A stretch of DNA of 39,738 nucleotides from Paenibacillus ginsengihumi DSM 21568 (GCF_000380965.1 NZ_KB905595.1:1-39738), one strand, 5' to 3'. Counted from the first letter of the stretch, positions 31,828 through 39,738 are shown. The notes: a model not told the origin generated them from the sequence alone. A program made the numbers and translations.

Positions 31828-33393
31828 ATGAAAAAACAGGTTGGTATCATCACAGCTTGCGCGCTGCTTGCCGCTGCCGTCACGGGCTGCGGAGACGGGG
31901 GCGGGGGCGGGCAGGCTTCCGGCGACGGCGCGGGCGATAGCGGCAAGCTCCGCTTCACGATGTCGATGACGACGAGCGGCAACAAGCATGCCGAGAAGTC
32001 GGCCGACGTCAACAAGGAGAAATGGGTGCACAAGCTGGAGGAAATCGCCGGCGTCGACATCGAGCTGCAGATGATTCCGCTCAAAGAGTTCGATCAGAAA
32101 ATGTCGCTCATGTTCGCCGGAGGCGATATTCCCGATGTCGTGCAAAATGTCGGCGGAGCGACGACCAAAGGGATGTCCGGCTCGGTGGAGGCCGGCGTGT
32201 TCATGCCGCTGGACGATTTGCTGAAGGAGCACGCCCCGAACATCATGAAGCTGGTGCCCGAGGAAGCGTGGAAGGAAACGAGCTATGACGGCAAGATTTA
32301 CGGCATTCCGGCCTGGCTGTCCAACCCGTCCCGGCGGGCGCTGTTCGTGCGGACCGATCTGCTGGAGAAAACCGGCCTGCCGGCTCCGAAGACGGTCGAC
32401 GATTTCCTGAACGTCATGCGCGAGATGAAGAAGCTCGGCGTCGAAAACCCGTACCAGATGCGCGAAAACTTCAAGTATGCGGATACGATTTTGGGGGCGT
32501 TCGACGTTCTACCGTCGCAGTTCGAGGTGCAGGGTGACCAGGTGGTGCCGAAATTTTTCGACGTGGAGAACATGACGAAAGCGCTGCAAACCTACAAGAC
32601 GATGTACGATGAAGGACTCATTCCCAAAGATTTCGCTTCCATCAGCTCGACCGATTACGGCAAAAACATCGAATCCGGCAAAGTCGGCATGTGGTCGGCC
32701 AATGCCCAGGGCTTGTCCAACTACCGCAGCAAGCTCAAGAACGCGGTGCCGGAGGCAAAGATCGAAATCATGCCTTCGCCGCGCGGGCCGGAAAACCGCG
32801 GGGGACATTTGCTGTATTCCAGCATCAACACCTCGTATTACATCAACAGCAAGGTGCCGAAGGAAAAGGCGATCGAAATTATCAAGTTTTTCGAATGGAT
32901 GACGACGCCGGAAGCAGAGCGGTATTTCTCCTTCGGCATTGAGGGCGAGACGTACACGGTGGACAACGGCAAAATCCAGTTTACGCCGCCAACGACGCCG
33001 GAAGCGATCGACGAGGACGGCTTCCGCAGCATGTTCTGGTTCGTCCACGATGTCGTATACAACAAAGCGCGGGAAGAGCTGACCCCGGACGGCAGGGATA
33101 TGATGCGTTATATGGATACGGTCGTGTCGAAGGAAGGGCTTGGCAGCGTCCGCTTCGTGCCGGCGTTGGAAGCGTTCTCGAAACATCCGGATTTGGCGCC
33201 GCAGGGCGACGACGTCGGGCCGAAGCTGATCATCGACCATATGGTCAAAATGATTTACGGCAAAGAGCCGATCGCCGATTGGCCCAAGGTGATCGAGGAG
33301 TACAAGTCGAAGGGCGGCAGCGATATCGTCAAAGAAGCGACCGAGCGCTACAAGCAGGGTAAAGGCGTGATCGTCTCGGAAAACAGAGGGTAA
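31828..33393 (+). CDS. LplA-type polysaccharide-binding lipoprotein
   Basis: A 521-residue extracellular binding protein of the large LplA class. The signal MKKQVGIITACALLAA ends in the lipobox VTGC with Cys21. The mature chain starts with a glycine-rich spacer, then KWVHKLEEIAGVDIELQMIPLKEFDQKMSLMFAGGDIPDVVQ, the same region at which the fusion protein at 271-2517 is joined, and continues with IYGIPAWLSNPSRRALFVRTDLLEKTGLP. Its class matches the permeases at 26927 and 27927. The position after the sensor kinase is common in YesMN-linked loci. Stop to the next gene is 45 bp. Confidence 0.92.
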   Translation: MKKQVGIITACALLAAAVTGCGDGGGGGQASGDGAGDSGKLRFTMSMTTSGNKHAEKSADVNKEKWVHKLEEIAGVDIELQMIPLKEFDQKMSLMFAGGDIPDVVQNVGGATTKGMSGSVEAGVFMPLDDLLKEHAPNIMKLVPEEAWKETSYDGKIYGIPAWLSNPSRRALFVRTDLLEKTGLPAPKTVDDFLNVMREMKKLGVENPYQMRENFKYADTILGAFDVLPSQFEVQGDQVVPKFFDVENMTKALQTYKTMYDEGLIPKDFASISSTDYGKNIESGKVGMWSANAQGLSNYRSKLKNAVPEAKIEIMPSPRGPENRGGHLLYSSINTSYYINSKVPKEKAIEIIKFFEWMTTPEAERYFSFGIEGETYTVDNGKIQFTPPTTPEAIDEDGFRSMFWFVHDVVYNKAREELTPDGRDMMRYMDTVVSKEGLGSVRFVPALEAFSKHPDLAPQGDDVGPKLIIDHMVKMIYGKEPIADWPKVIEEYKSKGGSDIVKEATERYKQGKGVIVSENRG

Positions 33394-33438
33394 ACCGAAA
33401 CGGAAAATAGCCGCTGCTCTGAGAAGGGAGAGTCGACA

Positions 33439-35808
33439 TTGAAGCATGTGCTGACCTTGAATTATCCCGCGTCCTGGTGGCGCTCGTTGTGGAGGGAGGC
33501 GCTGCCCTCCGGCAATGGCCGCATCGGCGCGTCCGTGTACGGGGGCGTGCACGAGGAGACGGTGCTGCTCAATCACGAGGCTTTGTGGCAGGGAGCAAGG
33601 ACGCCTGAGCTGCCGGACGTCAGCGACCGGTTGCCCGAAGTGCGGCGGCTGCTTGCGGCCGGCAAAGCCCGGGAGGCGGACCGGATCCTGCCCAGCGCGT
33701 TGAAGGAGCGGGGCTACGCACCCAAAATCGCCTCTCCGCTCCCGCTTGGCGACCTTAAGGTGTTCATGCCGTCCGACAAGGGGTTCCGCGATTACGAGCG
33801 CACGCTCGATATGGAAACGGGGGAGGTCGCCGTGCGCTGGACGGACGGCGACACCCGATACGAGCGGGTCTTGTTCGTATCGCGCCCGGACGATGCAATC
33901 GTCTACGAGATCCGCAGGCAGGGACCGCGGCCGATCGCCGCCCGGCTTGCGCTTCAGCTGCACGATAAGCGGGATGTCCGCCGCGTTGATTACGCTTTTC
34001 CGGAAGCGGAGGAGACGAAGGCCGAGGGGAGCTTCCTGTATTATGCCGCGCGCAGCGACGACGGAACCGACTTCGGCGCGGTCGCCCGCATCGTTGGCCG
34101 CGGCGGCCGGATGACGGCGGACGGCGGCGCAATGGTTGCCGGCGAGGCGGATTCGGTGCTTGTCGTCGTCAAGCTGTTCGTGAAGGGAAGCCGCGGGGAA
34201 GATTGGGGGCGGCTTGCGGCCGAGCTCGGCTCGCTTGCCCCCGATTACGGCTCGCTGCTGGCCGCTCACGCCGCCGAACACGGCAGGCTGTTCCTGGCCG
34301 CGGCCTTCGATCTCGAGGCCGAGGGGCGCGAGCGCTCGAACGAAGAGCTGCTGCTGGAGGCTTATCGGGGGCAGGCGCCCGATGCGCTGATCGAGAAGCT
34401 GTGGGCGTACGGCCGCTATCTGCTCGTTTCGAGCACCCGGCCGTTAGGTCAGCCCTGCCATCTGTACGGCTTGTGGTGCGGCGATTACGAGCCGGTCTGG
34501 GCGTTTCATATGGTCAACGAAAATTTGCAGATGATTTATTGGCAGGCGCTGTCCGGCAGCATGCCCCATCTGATGCTCGCCGTCTTCGAATATTTGGAGA
34601 AGCAGATGGACGATTATCGCACGAACGCCCGCCGTTTGTACGGCTGCCGGGGCATTTTCATTCCTGCGCCGACCGCGCCGGATTCCGGTCTGCTTAAGCA
34701 TACGTCCCCGCACATCGTGCATTGGACGGGCGGAGCGGGCTGGGTTGCCCAGCTGTATTACGATTACTATCTGCATACGCTGGACGCGGACTTCCTGCGC
34801 GAGCGGGCGATGCCGTTCATGCGAGAGGCCGCCTTGTTCTACGAGGATTTCTTTACGATGGGGGACGACGGGTATTTCGTCAGCTCCCCGTCCAATTCGC
34901 CGGAGAACACGCCGGGCAATTACTGGACCGGCCCCCGCGATTCGATGAGCACGGCGATCAACGCTACGATGGATTTCGCCATCGCGAAGGAGCTCCTGTC
35001 CCATCTGGTCGAGGGCGCGCAGGTGACCGGCCGGTATGTGGAGGATGTGCCGAAGTGGCGGGAGATGCTGAGCCGCATCCCGCCTTATCAGACGAACGCG
35101 GACGGATCGATCCGCGAATGGATGCATCCGCTCTTCGACGACAACGACCGGCACCGCCACCAGTCGCATGCGTATCCCGTCTTCCCCGGCACTGAGGTGA
35201 CGCGGCATCGCGACCCCGAGCTGTTCGCGGCGTTCGCCAAGGCAATCGAGAAGCGGCTCGTTATCGGTCTGAAGGAGCAGACCGGATGGTCGCTCGCCCA
35301 CCTGGCCAATCAATACGCGCGGATGGGCAGGGGCGACGCGGCGCTCGAATGCCTCGATCTGCTCAGCCGCTCCTGCGTCATGAACAATTTCATGACGCTG
35401 CACAACGACTGGCGGGGGATGGGCATCGGCGTCGATATGGACCGCGTCCCCGTGCAGCTGGACGCCAATATGGGCTGGACGGCGGCCGTCCAGGAGATGC
35501 TGCTGTTCTCCGTTCCCGGCGAGCTGCATCTGCTGCCGGCGCTGCCTTCCCGCTGGAAAAAAGGGAAGGCCGGCCCGCTGCTGGCGCGGGGAGCCATTGA
35601 GTGCTCGCTGGAGTGGGATTTGCGCGCCGGGACGCTCGACGTCCTGCTGCGCTCCGCAGGCGGCACGCGGCGCACCGAGCTGGTCTTGCCTCCGGGCGCG
35701 ACCGGAGTCGAAGGTTATCCCGACATCGGGGAAGCGCGGTCCGTCACAGTGGAGCTCGGGGAGCAGCTTCGCCGGCTGCGCGTGATGATGGGACGCTATA
35801 ACGATTGA
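33439..35808 (+). CDS. GH95-like glycoside hydrolase (divergent)
   Basis: A 789-residue member of the GH95 superfamily. The start WWRSLWREALPSGNGRIGASVYGG and VLLNHEALWQGA matches the N-terminal beta domain of GH95. In the barrel, NEN (Asn360, Asn362) replaces the usual NIN, SPEN gives Glu489 as a candidate acid, and QLDANMGW supplies Asp675; LHLLPALPSRW leads into the C-terminal domain. All key polar positions are therefore kept, but the surroundings differ, so the sugar may not be fucose. No signal peptide. It starts at TTG 33439, 7 nt after AAGGGAGAG. The last 38 codons with the stop form the first copy of a tandem repeat that continues for 375 bp downstream. Confidence 0.85.
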   Translation: MKHVLTLNYPASWWRSLWREALPSGNGRIGASVYGGVHEETVLLNHEALWQGARTPELPDVSDRLPEVRRLLAAGKAREADRILPSALKERGYAPKIASPLPLGDLKVFMPSDKGFRDYERTLDMETGEVAVRWTDGDTRYERVLFVSRPDDAIVYEIRRQGPRPIAARLALQLHDKRDVRRVDYAFPEAEETKAEGSFLYYAARSDDGTDFGAVARIVGRGGRMTADGGAMVAGEADSVLVVVKLFVKGSRGEDWGRLAAELGSLAPDYGSLLAAHAAEHGRLFLAAAFDLEAEGRERSNEELLLEAYRGQAPDALIEKLWAYGRYLLVSSTRPLGQPCHLYGLWCGDYEPVWAFHMVNENLQMIYWQALSGSMPHLMLAVFEYLEKQMDDYRTNARRLYGCRGIFIPAPTAPDSGLLKHTSPHIVHWTGGAGWVAQLYYDYYLHTLDADFLRERAMPFMREAALFYEDFFTMGDDGYFVSSPSNSPENTPGNYWTGPRDSMSTAINATMDFAIAKELLSHLVEGAQVTGRYVEDVPKWREMLSRIPPYQTNADGSIREWMHPLFDDNDRHRHQSHAYPVFPGTEVTRHRDPELFAAFAKAIEKRLVIGLKEQTGWSLAHLANQYARMGRGDAALECLDLLSRSCVMNNFMTLHNDWRGMGIGVDMDRVPVQLDANMGWTAAVQEMLLFSVPGELHLLPALPSRWKKGKAGPLLARGAIECSLEWDLRAGTLDVLLRSAGGTRRTELVLPPGATGVEGYPDIGEARSVTVELGEQLRRLRVMMGRYND

Positions 35809-36183
35809 TATGCGGCGCGAGCGGGGGCGACGGTTATCCTGACATTGGTGAAGCGTGGTCCGTCACAATGGAGCTCGGGGAGTGGAGCTCGGGGAGCGGC
35901 CCTGCCGGCTGTGCGTGATGATGGAGCGCCGTAACGATTGATATGTGGCGCGAGCGGGGGCGACGGTTATCCCGACCTTGGGGAAGCGCGGTCCGTCACA
36001 GTGGAGCTCGGGGGAGCGATCCTGCCGGCTGCGCGTGACGCTGGAGCGCTGTAACGATTGATATGCAGCGCGAGCGGGGGCGACGGTTATCCTGACATTG
36101 GTGAAGCGTGGTCCGTCACGGTGGAGCTCGGGGGAGCGATCCTGCCGGCTGCGCGTGACGCTGGAGCGCTGTAACGATTGACG
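35695..36183 (+). repeat. Four tandem ~120-bp units derived from the 3' end of the GH95-like gene
   Basis: Unit 0 (35695-35813) is the gene's own 3' end. Units 1 (35814-35946), 2 (35947-36066) and 3 (36067-36183) repeat it, each starting (g/a)gcgcgagcgggggcgac and ending taacgattga. Unit 1 is 13 bp longer because tggagctcgggga is doubled inside it. Units 2 and 3 share an identical second half. In the first half, units 0 and 2 agree (tatcccgac, gggaagcgcgg) and units 1 and 3 agree (tatcctgacattggtgaagcgtgg). An extra G in units 2 and 3 breaks the ancestral frame, so they are not coding. The repeats fill the whole gap before the next enzyme. Confidence 0.9.
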
Positions 36184-36213
36184 ATTACTTTGTCACGGGA
36201 AGGAGCTGGTCGC

Positions 36214-38436
36214 ATGGAGGAGCTTGTTGAACGATGGTTTAGCGAAGGGGACGACGTCCGCATCCGCGAGCAGGATTGGGAAGGCCGCGTCGGCGTCTTT
36301 AGGCAGCCGCCCTCCCGGATTCCGACGGACAAATGGACGGACGCTCCGCTGCTCGGCAACGGAGACGTCGGCGTCGCAATCGGGGGAGAGGCGCACGAGC
36401 AGACCTTTTACATTGGCAAAAACGATTTCTGGGTGCAGCCTCATCTCGGGGAAACCGATGAACAGCGAATGGAACGGCTGCTGCAGGACAAGGGCAGAAG
36501 AACCGGCGCGCGCATTATCACAGTCGGTCAAGCGACCTTGACGATTCCCGAGCTGGCCGGGGCGAAATATCGCCAGGAACAGCATATTTTGAACGCTGAG
36601 GTGCGCGGTTCGTTCCGCAGCGGGCAGGCGGAGGCCCGGCTGTGCTCGTGGGTATCGGCCGAGGCGAACGCGCTCGTCACGGAACTGGCCTGCGTCCGCG
36701 GGAGGCTTAACGTGCGCATTCGGCTGCATGCCGGGGAGAAGTCGACCGACGAGGTGTTCAACTATGACAACGGGGCCGACGACGAACGGATCTGGTTCCG
36801 CTATGCGGCCAACTCCGCCAATGTGCCGGGAACGCGGAGAGTAGCCGTCGTCACCCGCGTCGCCGGCGCGAATGTCCGGTACATATGGCGCTTTCAGAAC
36901 GTCGAGGCCGAGCTGGTCGTCGAAGAGGGGCAGCGTGCGGTCATCGTCACGGCCGTCGTCAGCAACCGGGATGCGGCAGACTATTTCGCCGAGGCCATAA
37001 AGCTGTCGGACGCGTATGCCGCGGCGGGAGCGGAGGGCCTTGCCAGGCTGAAGCAGGCGCACAGGCAGTGGTGGCGCAGCTTCTGGGAAGCATCGCAGAT
37101 CGAGATCGGGGACCCGGTGCTGGAAAAGTTTTATTACGCGTCCTATTACATTATCGGCTGCTGCACCCGCGCCGGCAAAGTGCCTCCGGGATTGTTCGGC
37201 AGCTGGATTACGACAGACCGGCCGGCCTGGACCGGTTCCTACACGATGAACTACAATTACGAGGCCCCGTTCTGGGGACTGTATTCGGGCAACCGCGCGG
37301 AGCTTGCGGCCTCCTACTGTGAGCCGCTGCTTGATTTTCTGCCGCTCGGGAGAAGGTTTGCCCGGGAGAAGCTGAACTGCCGCGGCGTGTATATGCCCGT
37401 CGAGCTCGGGCCGGACGGGATGATCTGCTCGATGTTCTATCACGGGCAAAAATCGAACGCGTCGTTCGCTGCGGTCAACCTTCTGATGCACATCTACCAT
37501 ACGTACGATATGGATTACGCGCGCAAGGTCTATCCGTATTTGATCGAGGTGGCGAATTTTTGGGAAGACTACCTCGTGTTCGAGGACGGACGTTATGTCA
37601 TCTATGACGACGATATTCACGAGCGTTCGAACGACCGTAAAAATCCGATCCTATCGCTCGGATTCGTGCGCATGATCATGACCGCCCTGCTGGACTTGAG
37701 CGAGGAACTGGGCGTGGACGACGAACGGAGGCCGAAGTGGCGGCATATTCTCGACCATCTCAGCGAATATCCGCTGATGGAGCGGGGCGGCAAGACCGTG
37801 TTCCGCCTGACCGAGGAAGGCATGGCCTGGAACGAGCGCAGCAACTCGCTCGCCGTTCAGCACGTGTTTCCGGCAGGGATGATCGGCCTTGGCAGCTGTC
37901 CGGAACTGCTGGCGATCGCCCGGAATACAGTCCACGAGATGCAGCGCTGGAGCGATTTCAACGCCTTTCCGACATACTATGCGGCGGCTGCGAGAGTCGG
38001 ATACGATCCGAATGTCATTTTGGAGCGGCTGCGGAGCGAGTGCGAGCGGAAATCGCTGCCGAACCTGTCGATCCACCACGGCGGCGGCGGGATCGAGGAC
38101 GCCAGCGCCGTTCCCGTGTGCCTGCATGAAATGCTGCTGCAGAGCCACGAGCATACGCTGCGGCTGTTCCCGGTCTGGCCTGCAAACCGGCCGGCCCGGT
38201 TCCGCAAGCTGCGGGCGGTGGGGGCCTTTCACGTTAGCAGCGAATGGGAGGAAGGCCGCGTCCGCTTCGTCTTGGTCGTCAGCGAGAAGGGGCGTCCCCT
38301 GCGGATGGAGAACCCGTGGCCGGGCCGGAACGCGCTCTTGTACCGCGGCGGCGGAAAGCCGGAGCGGCTCGCGGGCGAACGGCTCGAGACGGCGACGGGC
38401 ATCGGCGAGCGCCTGCTGTTCGTGCCGGAGGAATAA
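36214..38436 (+). CDS. GH95-superfamily glycoside hydrolase (distant)
   Basis: A 740-residue enzyme of the (alpha/alpha)6 six-hairpin superfamily. The N-terminal beta domain carries WTDAPLLGNGDVGVAIGGEAHEQTFYIGKNDFW, the same construction as GH95. The barrel shows MNYNYEAPFWGLYSGN, with Asn346 and Asn348 in the place of the NIN pair, and IHHGGGGIEDASAVPVCLHEMLLQSHEHTLRLFPVWP before the C-terminal domain. It is clearly further from classical GH95 than its neighbours and may fall in a separate or unassigned family. No signal peptide. ATG 36214 lies 8 nt after GGAAGGAG; the upstream TTG at 36178 lies at the edge of the repeats. It is the last gene of the island. Confidence 0.78.
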   Translation: MEELVERWFSEGDDVRIREQDWEGRVGVFRQPPSRIPTDKWTDAPLLGNGDVGVAIGGEAHEQTFYIGKNDFWVQPHLGETDEQRMERLLQDKGRRTGARIITVGQATLTIPELAGAKYRQEQHILNAEVRGSFRSGQAEARLCSWVSAEANALVTELACVRGRLNVRIRLHAGEKSTDEVFNYDNGADDERIWFRYAANSANVPGTRRVAVVTRVAGANVRYIWRFQNVEAELVVEEGQRAVIVTAVVSNRDAADYFAEAIKLSDAYAAAGAEGLARLKQAHRQWWRSFWEASQIEIGDPVLEKFYYASYYIIGCCTRAGKVPPGLFGSWITTDRPAWTGSYTMNYNYEAPFWGLYSGNRAELAASYCEPLLDFLPLGRRFAREKLNCRGVYMPVELGPDGMICSMFYHGQKSNASFAAVNLLMHIYHTYDMDYARKVYPYLIEVANFWEDYLVFEDGRYVIYDDDIHERSNDRKNPILSLGFVRMIMTALLDLSEELGVDDERRPKWRHILDHLSEYPLMERGGKTVFRLTEEGMAWNERSNSLAVQHVFPAGMIGLGSCPELLAIARNTVHEMQRWSDFNAFPTYYAAAARVGYDPNVILERLRSECERKSLPNLSIHHGGGGIEDASAVPVCLHEMLLQSHEHTLRLFPVWPANRPARFRKLRAVGAFHVSSEWEEGRVRFVLVVSEKGRPLRMENPWPGRNALLYRGGGKPERLAGERLETATGIGERLLFVPEE

Positions 38437-38467
38437 GCGGCCCGGCCGCTCGGTTGCCGGCATCGGA

Positions 38468-38504
38468 GCGCAGTCGGCCCCTCGGGAGGGGCGGCGGCGC
38501 TTTT
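38468..38504 (+). terminator. Candidate terminator after the last hydrolase
   Basis: GCGC...GCCCC-TCGGGA-GGGGC...GCGC followed by TTTT, 32 bp past the stop. The rest of 38505-38764 is gene-free, very GC-rich, with another hairpin (GCCCGCC/GGCGGGC near 38530-38553) and several copies of cgaacgccgc around 38587-38632. Confidence 0.5.
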
Positions 38505-38764
38505 CGTTTGCGCTCGCGCCGAGGCGCTGCCCGCCTTGGACGGCCGGCGGGCAGGCGCTGTCGGGTTCGCCGCCGCCCGTGAAGCGCGAACGCCGCGGCC
38601 GAACGCCGCCGGCCCGTGAGTAGCGAACGCCGCAGCCGTTTTAGCCGCCGATTGGCTTGGTATCGGTGGGCAAGGCGCTTTCGCTTGCGCTGTCGGCCGA
38701 AGAGAACGCGAGGCTCCTTCAGGCCCGAAGTTCGCGGGATCGTGCCGACCAGTGGGGCGATCAG

Positions 38765-38817
38765 GAAATAACGTAGGCCGATCCTAACGGACCCCAGCGC
38801 CGTTATTTCGGTGAAAT
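38765..38817. repeat. REP-like nested palindrome
   Basis: GAAATAACG (38765-38773) pairs with CGTTATTTC (38801-38809). Inside are TAGG/CCTA and AACGG/CCGTT stems, and a second hairpin ATTTC-GGT-GAAAT (38805-38817) shares the right arm. The arrangement resembles dispersed intergenic repeats. No gene lies between 38437 and 38957. Confidence 0.45.
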
Positions 38818-38881
38818 CACCCCCTTTGAAAATGTAACGGACACAGCAGACCTAATTTGGCACGGATGTGCACGTATTGGA

Positions 38882-39209
38882 TGTAGACTAAAAAGTAGAC
38901 ACGCTGTAAGAGCCACCTGATACAATAGAAAACATCAATAAGAGGTCGAGGTGTATCATGGGAGAGCAGCGTCAACATTTTGATGAAACCTTTAAACGTA
39001 ACACGATTAAGCACATGATGGAGACGGGGAAAACCCCTACTGAAATTTCGAAAGAGATTGACGTGCCCGTAAGGAGCATTCGCTCCTGGAAACAGCAATA
39101 TGGCAACACCGGCGAAAAATCCAAGTTGTTTGTAGATATGGAGCGCCTCAAACAGCTGGAACAACAGAATCGGGAACTCCAGGAGGAGAACGAGATTCTA
39201 AAAAAGGCG
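38882..39209 (+). mobile_element. IS3-family insertion sequence, left part
   Basis: A TGTAGACTAAAAAGTAGACA-like terminal repeat near 38882-38901 precedes OrfA. The element is cut at 39209/39210 by the IS66-family element; its OrfB and right end would lie beyond the window. The left boundary is approximate, because no target duplication can be checked. Confidence 0.65.
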
Positions 39210-39248
39210 GTAACTATTCAGGTACTCAGATCGACACAACACAAATAG
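38958..39248 (+). CDS. IS3-family OrfA (transposase N-terminal part), C terminus replaced
   Basis: A 96-residue protein with an N-terminal helix-turn-helix (FDETFKRNTIKHMMETGKTPTEISKEIDVPVRSIRSWKQQYG) and a leucine-zipper-like coiled coil (MERLKQLEQQNRELQEENEILKKA), the standard layout of IS3 OrfA. The authentic sequence ends at the alanine of LKKA. The last 12 residues (VTIQVLRSTQHK) are encoded by the end of the inserted IS66-family element. OrfA alone does not transpose; the OrfAB fusion made by frameshifting is no longer possible. Confidence 0.85.
   Translation: MGEQRQHFDETFKRNTIKHMMETGKTPTEISKEIDVPVRSIRSWKQQYGNTGEKSKLFVDMERLKQLEQQNRELQEENEILKKAVTIQVLRSTQHK
39200..39206 (+). promoter_or_regulatory. 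IS3 programmed -1 frameshift site
   Basis: A AAA AAG in the OrfA frame (ATT CTA AAA AAG) is the classic slippery heptamer of IS3-family elements. The IS66-family insertion begins three bases later. Confidence 0.7.
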
Positions 39249-39265
39249 GGGGTGCGGAGCACCCC
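39249..39265. terminator. Hairpin next to the IS66-family terminus
   Basis: GGGGTGC-GGA-GCACCCC, a perfect 7-bp stem between the transposase stop and the element end. On the minus strand it is followed by TATTTGTGTT, so it could end transposase transcription. Confidence 0.45.
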
Positions 39266-39284
39266 GATGGGAAGTGAGAAAGGG

Positions 39285-39738
39285 TTATTGCAAAACCGGT
39301 TGTTTCCGGAAGGCCCGTTCAAGAGCATCGATGATGGAGAGGGATTGCTTTTTCGCAGTGGAAATGAAACTCCGAATACGACAGAATACCTTGGCTCCTT
39401 GTTCGCTGCGAAACGTCCCGGAAATCTTCTGCTGCACCTTCATCATCCGTATATCTCGTTCCGCTTGGTTGTTATCGAAGGGTACGCTCGGGTTGCATAA
39501 GAACGTCAGTACGGAAAGCCGGTGGGTTTGAAGTCGGTCGAGCAAGTTTTTCGGTTTGCTTTGTTTCGGCTTCCCTCGCTTGCCGACGGGTTGCTCCACG
39601 GGCGGATTGTGTTTCGCATCCTCCAGACGTCCCACTTCCAGAATGCGATCATATCGTGCGGCCAAGCGGGAGATCGTTTCCGTCGTCCACGCCTCTGCGG
39701 ATTGCGCGACCGCCTTGGATTCCAGAAGCAGGTTGATC
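39285..39738 (-). CDS. IS66-family transposase, C-terminal part (partial)
   Basis: 150 codons enter from the right edge, beginning INLLLESKAVAQSAEAWTTETISRL, and end at TAA 39285-39287. The IS66 DDE transposase C terminus is recognisable: RLAARYDRILEVGR, LLDRLQTHRLSVLTFLCNPSVPFDNNQAERDIRMMKVQQKISGTFRSEQGAKVFCRIRSFISTAKK (quoted in pieces: PFDNNQAERDIRMMK holds the catalytic Glu; KISGTFRSEQGA follows). The frame is open to the window edge, so the TTG at 39665 is not the start. Confidence 0.85.
   Translation of the reverse strand, partial: INLLLESKAVAQSAEAWTTETISRLAARYDRILEVGRLEDAKHNPPVEQPVGKRGKPKQSKPKNLLDRLQTHRLSVLTFLCNPSVPFDNNQAERDIRMMKVQQKISGTFRSEQGAKVFCRIRSFISTAKKQSLSIIDALERAFRKQPVLQ

Larger units (their letters stand above)
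39210..39738 (-). mobile_element. IS66-family insertion sequence, one end, running off the right edge
   Basis: The element starts with GTAACTATTCAGG at 39210; IS66-family terminal repeats typically begin GTAA. The transposase on the minus strand ends 75 bp inside this terminus. The other end and the second copy of the target duplication are outside the window. Confidence 0.7.

Noticed and set aside
35695-36183. CRISPR array
   Set aside because: Units are ~120 bp, similar along their full length without unique spacers, and derive from an adjacent coding sequence; no cas genes are present.
38817-39164. 115-codon minus-strand ORF opposite the IS3 OrfA
   Set aside because: It is antisense to a clearly recognisable transposase subunit and spans the element's terminal repeat.

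Overview
The window looks like the chromosome of a GC-rich, low-G+C-lineage Gram-positive of the Paenibacillaceae (Paenibacillus/Cohnella type). Evidence for this is inferential: strong AGGAGG-type ribosome sites with GTG/TTG starts, sigma-A promoters, lipobox lipoproteins, several LplB/YtcP/LplA-type polysaccharide transporters, a YesM/YesN two-component pair, and many secreted or sugar-active enzymes. The sequence divides into four blocks.

Block 1 (1-2.5 kb) holds a possible 3' end of a gene entering from the left edge and, on the minus strand, one 748-codon ORF that joins an LplB-type ABC permease in frame to the body of an LplA-type solute-binding protein. It looks like the scar of a deletion through a three-gene transporter operon.

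Block 2 (2.8-15.6 kb) reads as a sulfur-scavenging island. A three-gene unit (NtaA/SnaA/DszA-type flavin monooxygenase, two-domain sulfurtransferase, LysR regulator) is followed by a nine-gene unit with gaps of at most 46 bp or ATGA overlaps: OsmC-like protein, Dpp/Opp-type permease, binding lipoprotein, second permease, two ATPases, two more monooxygenases and an RraA-like protein. A strong 15-bp-stem hairpin ends it. The likely task is import of a small organosulfur compound and oxidative C-S cleavage, but the substrate cannot be read from sequence. Hard against the terminator lies the C-terminal two thirds of a group-1 truncated hemoglobin with its start missing, so a rearrangement boundary lies there.

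Block 3 (16-38.4 kb) is a polysaccharide/fucoside utilisation island. A LacI-type repressor (minus strand) faces an operon of binding lipoprotein, GH95, GH29 and two parallel beta-helix proteins. Each of the two divergent promoters carries a TG(A/T)AACGTTTCA operator at its start point. After a structured 570-bp gap come an LplB/YtcP permease pair, a YesN response regulator, a YesM sensor kinase, an LplA-type lipoprotein, and two further GH95-superfamily enzymes. The last codons of the first of these enzymes, with its stop, have been tandemly repeated three more times downstream as decayed ~120-bp units.

Block 4 (38.4-39.7 kb) is a GC-rich gap with hairpins and a REP-like nested palindrome, then an IS3-family element interrupted, three bases after its A6G frameshift signal, by an IS66-family element that runs off the right edge.

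The items most worth following are the organosulfur island with three paralogous monooxygenases plus RraA, the permease/binding-protein fusion, the tandem 3'-end repeat with its alternating pattern, and the paired LacI operators.
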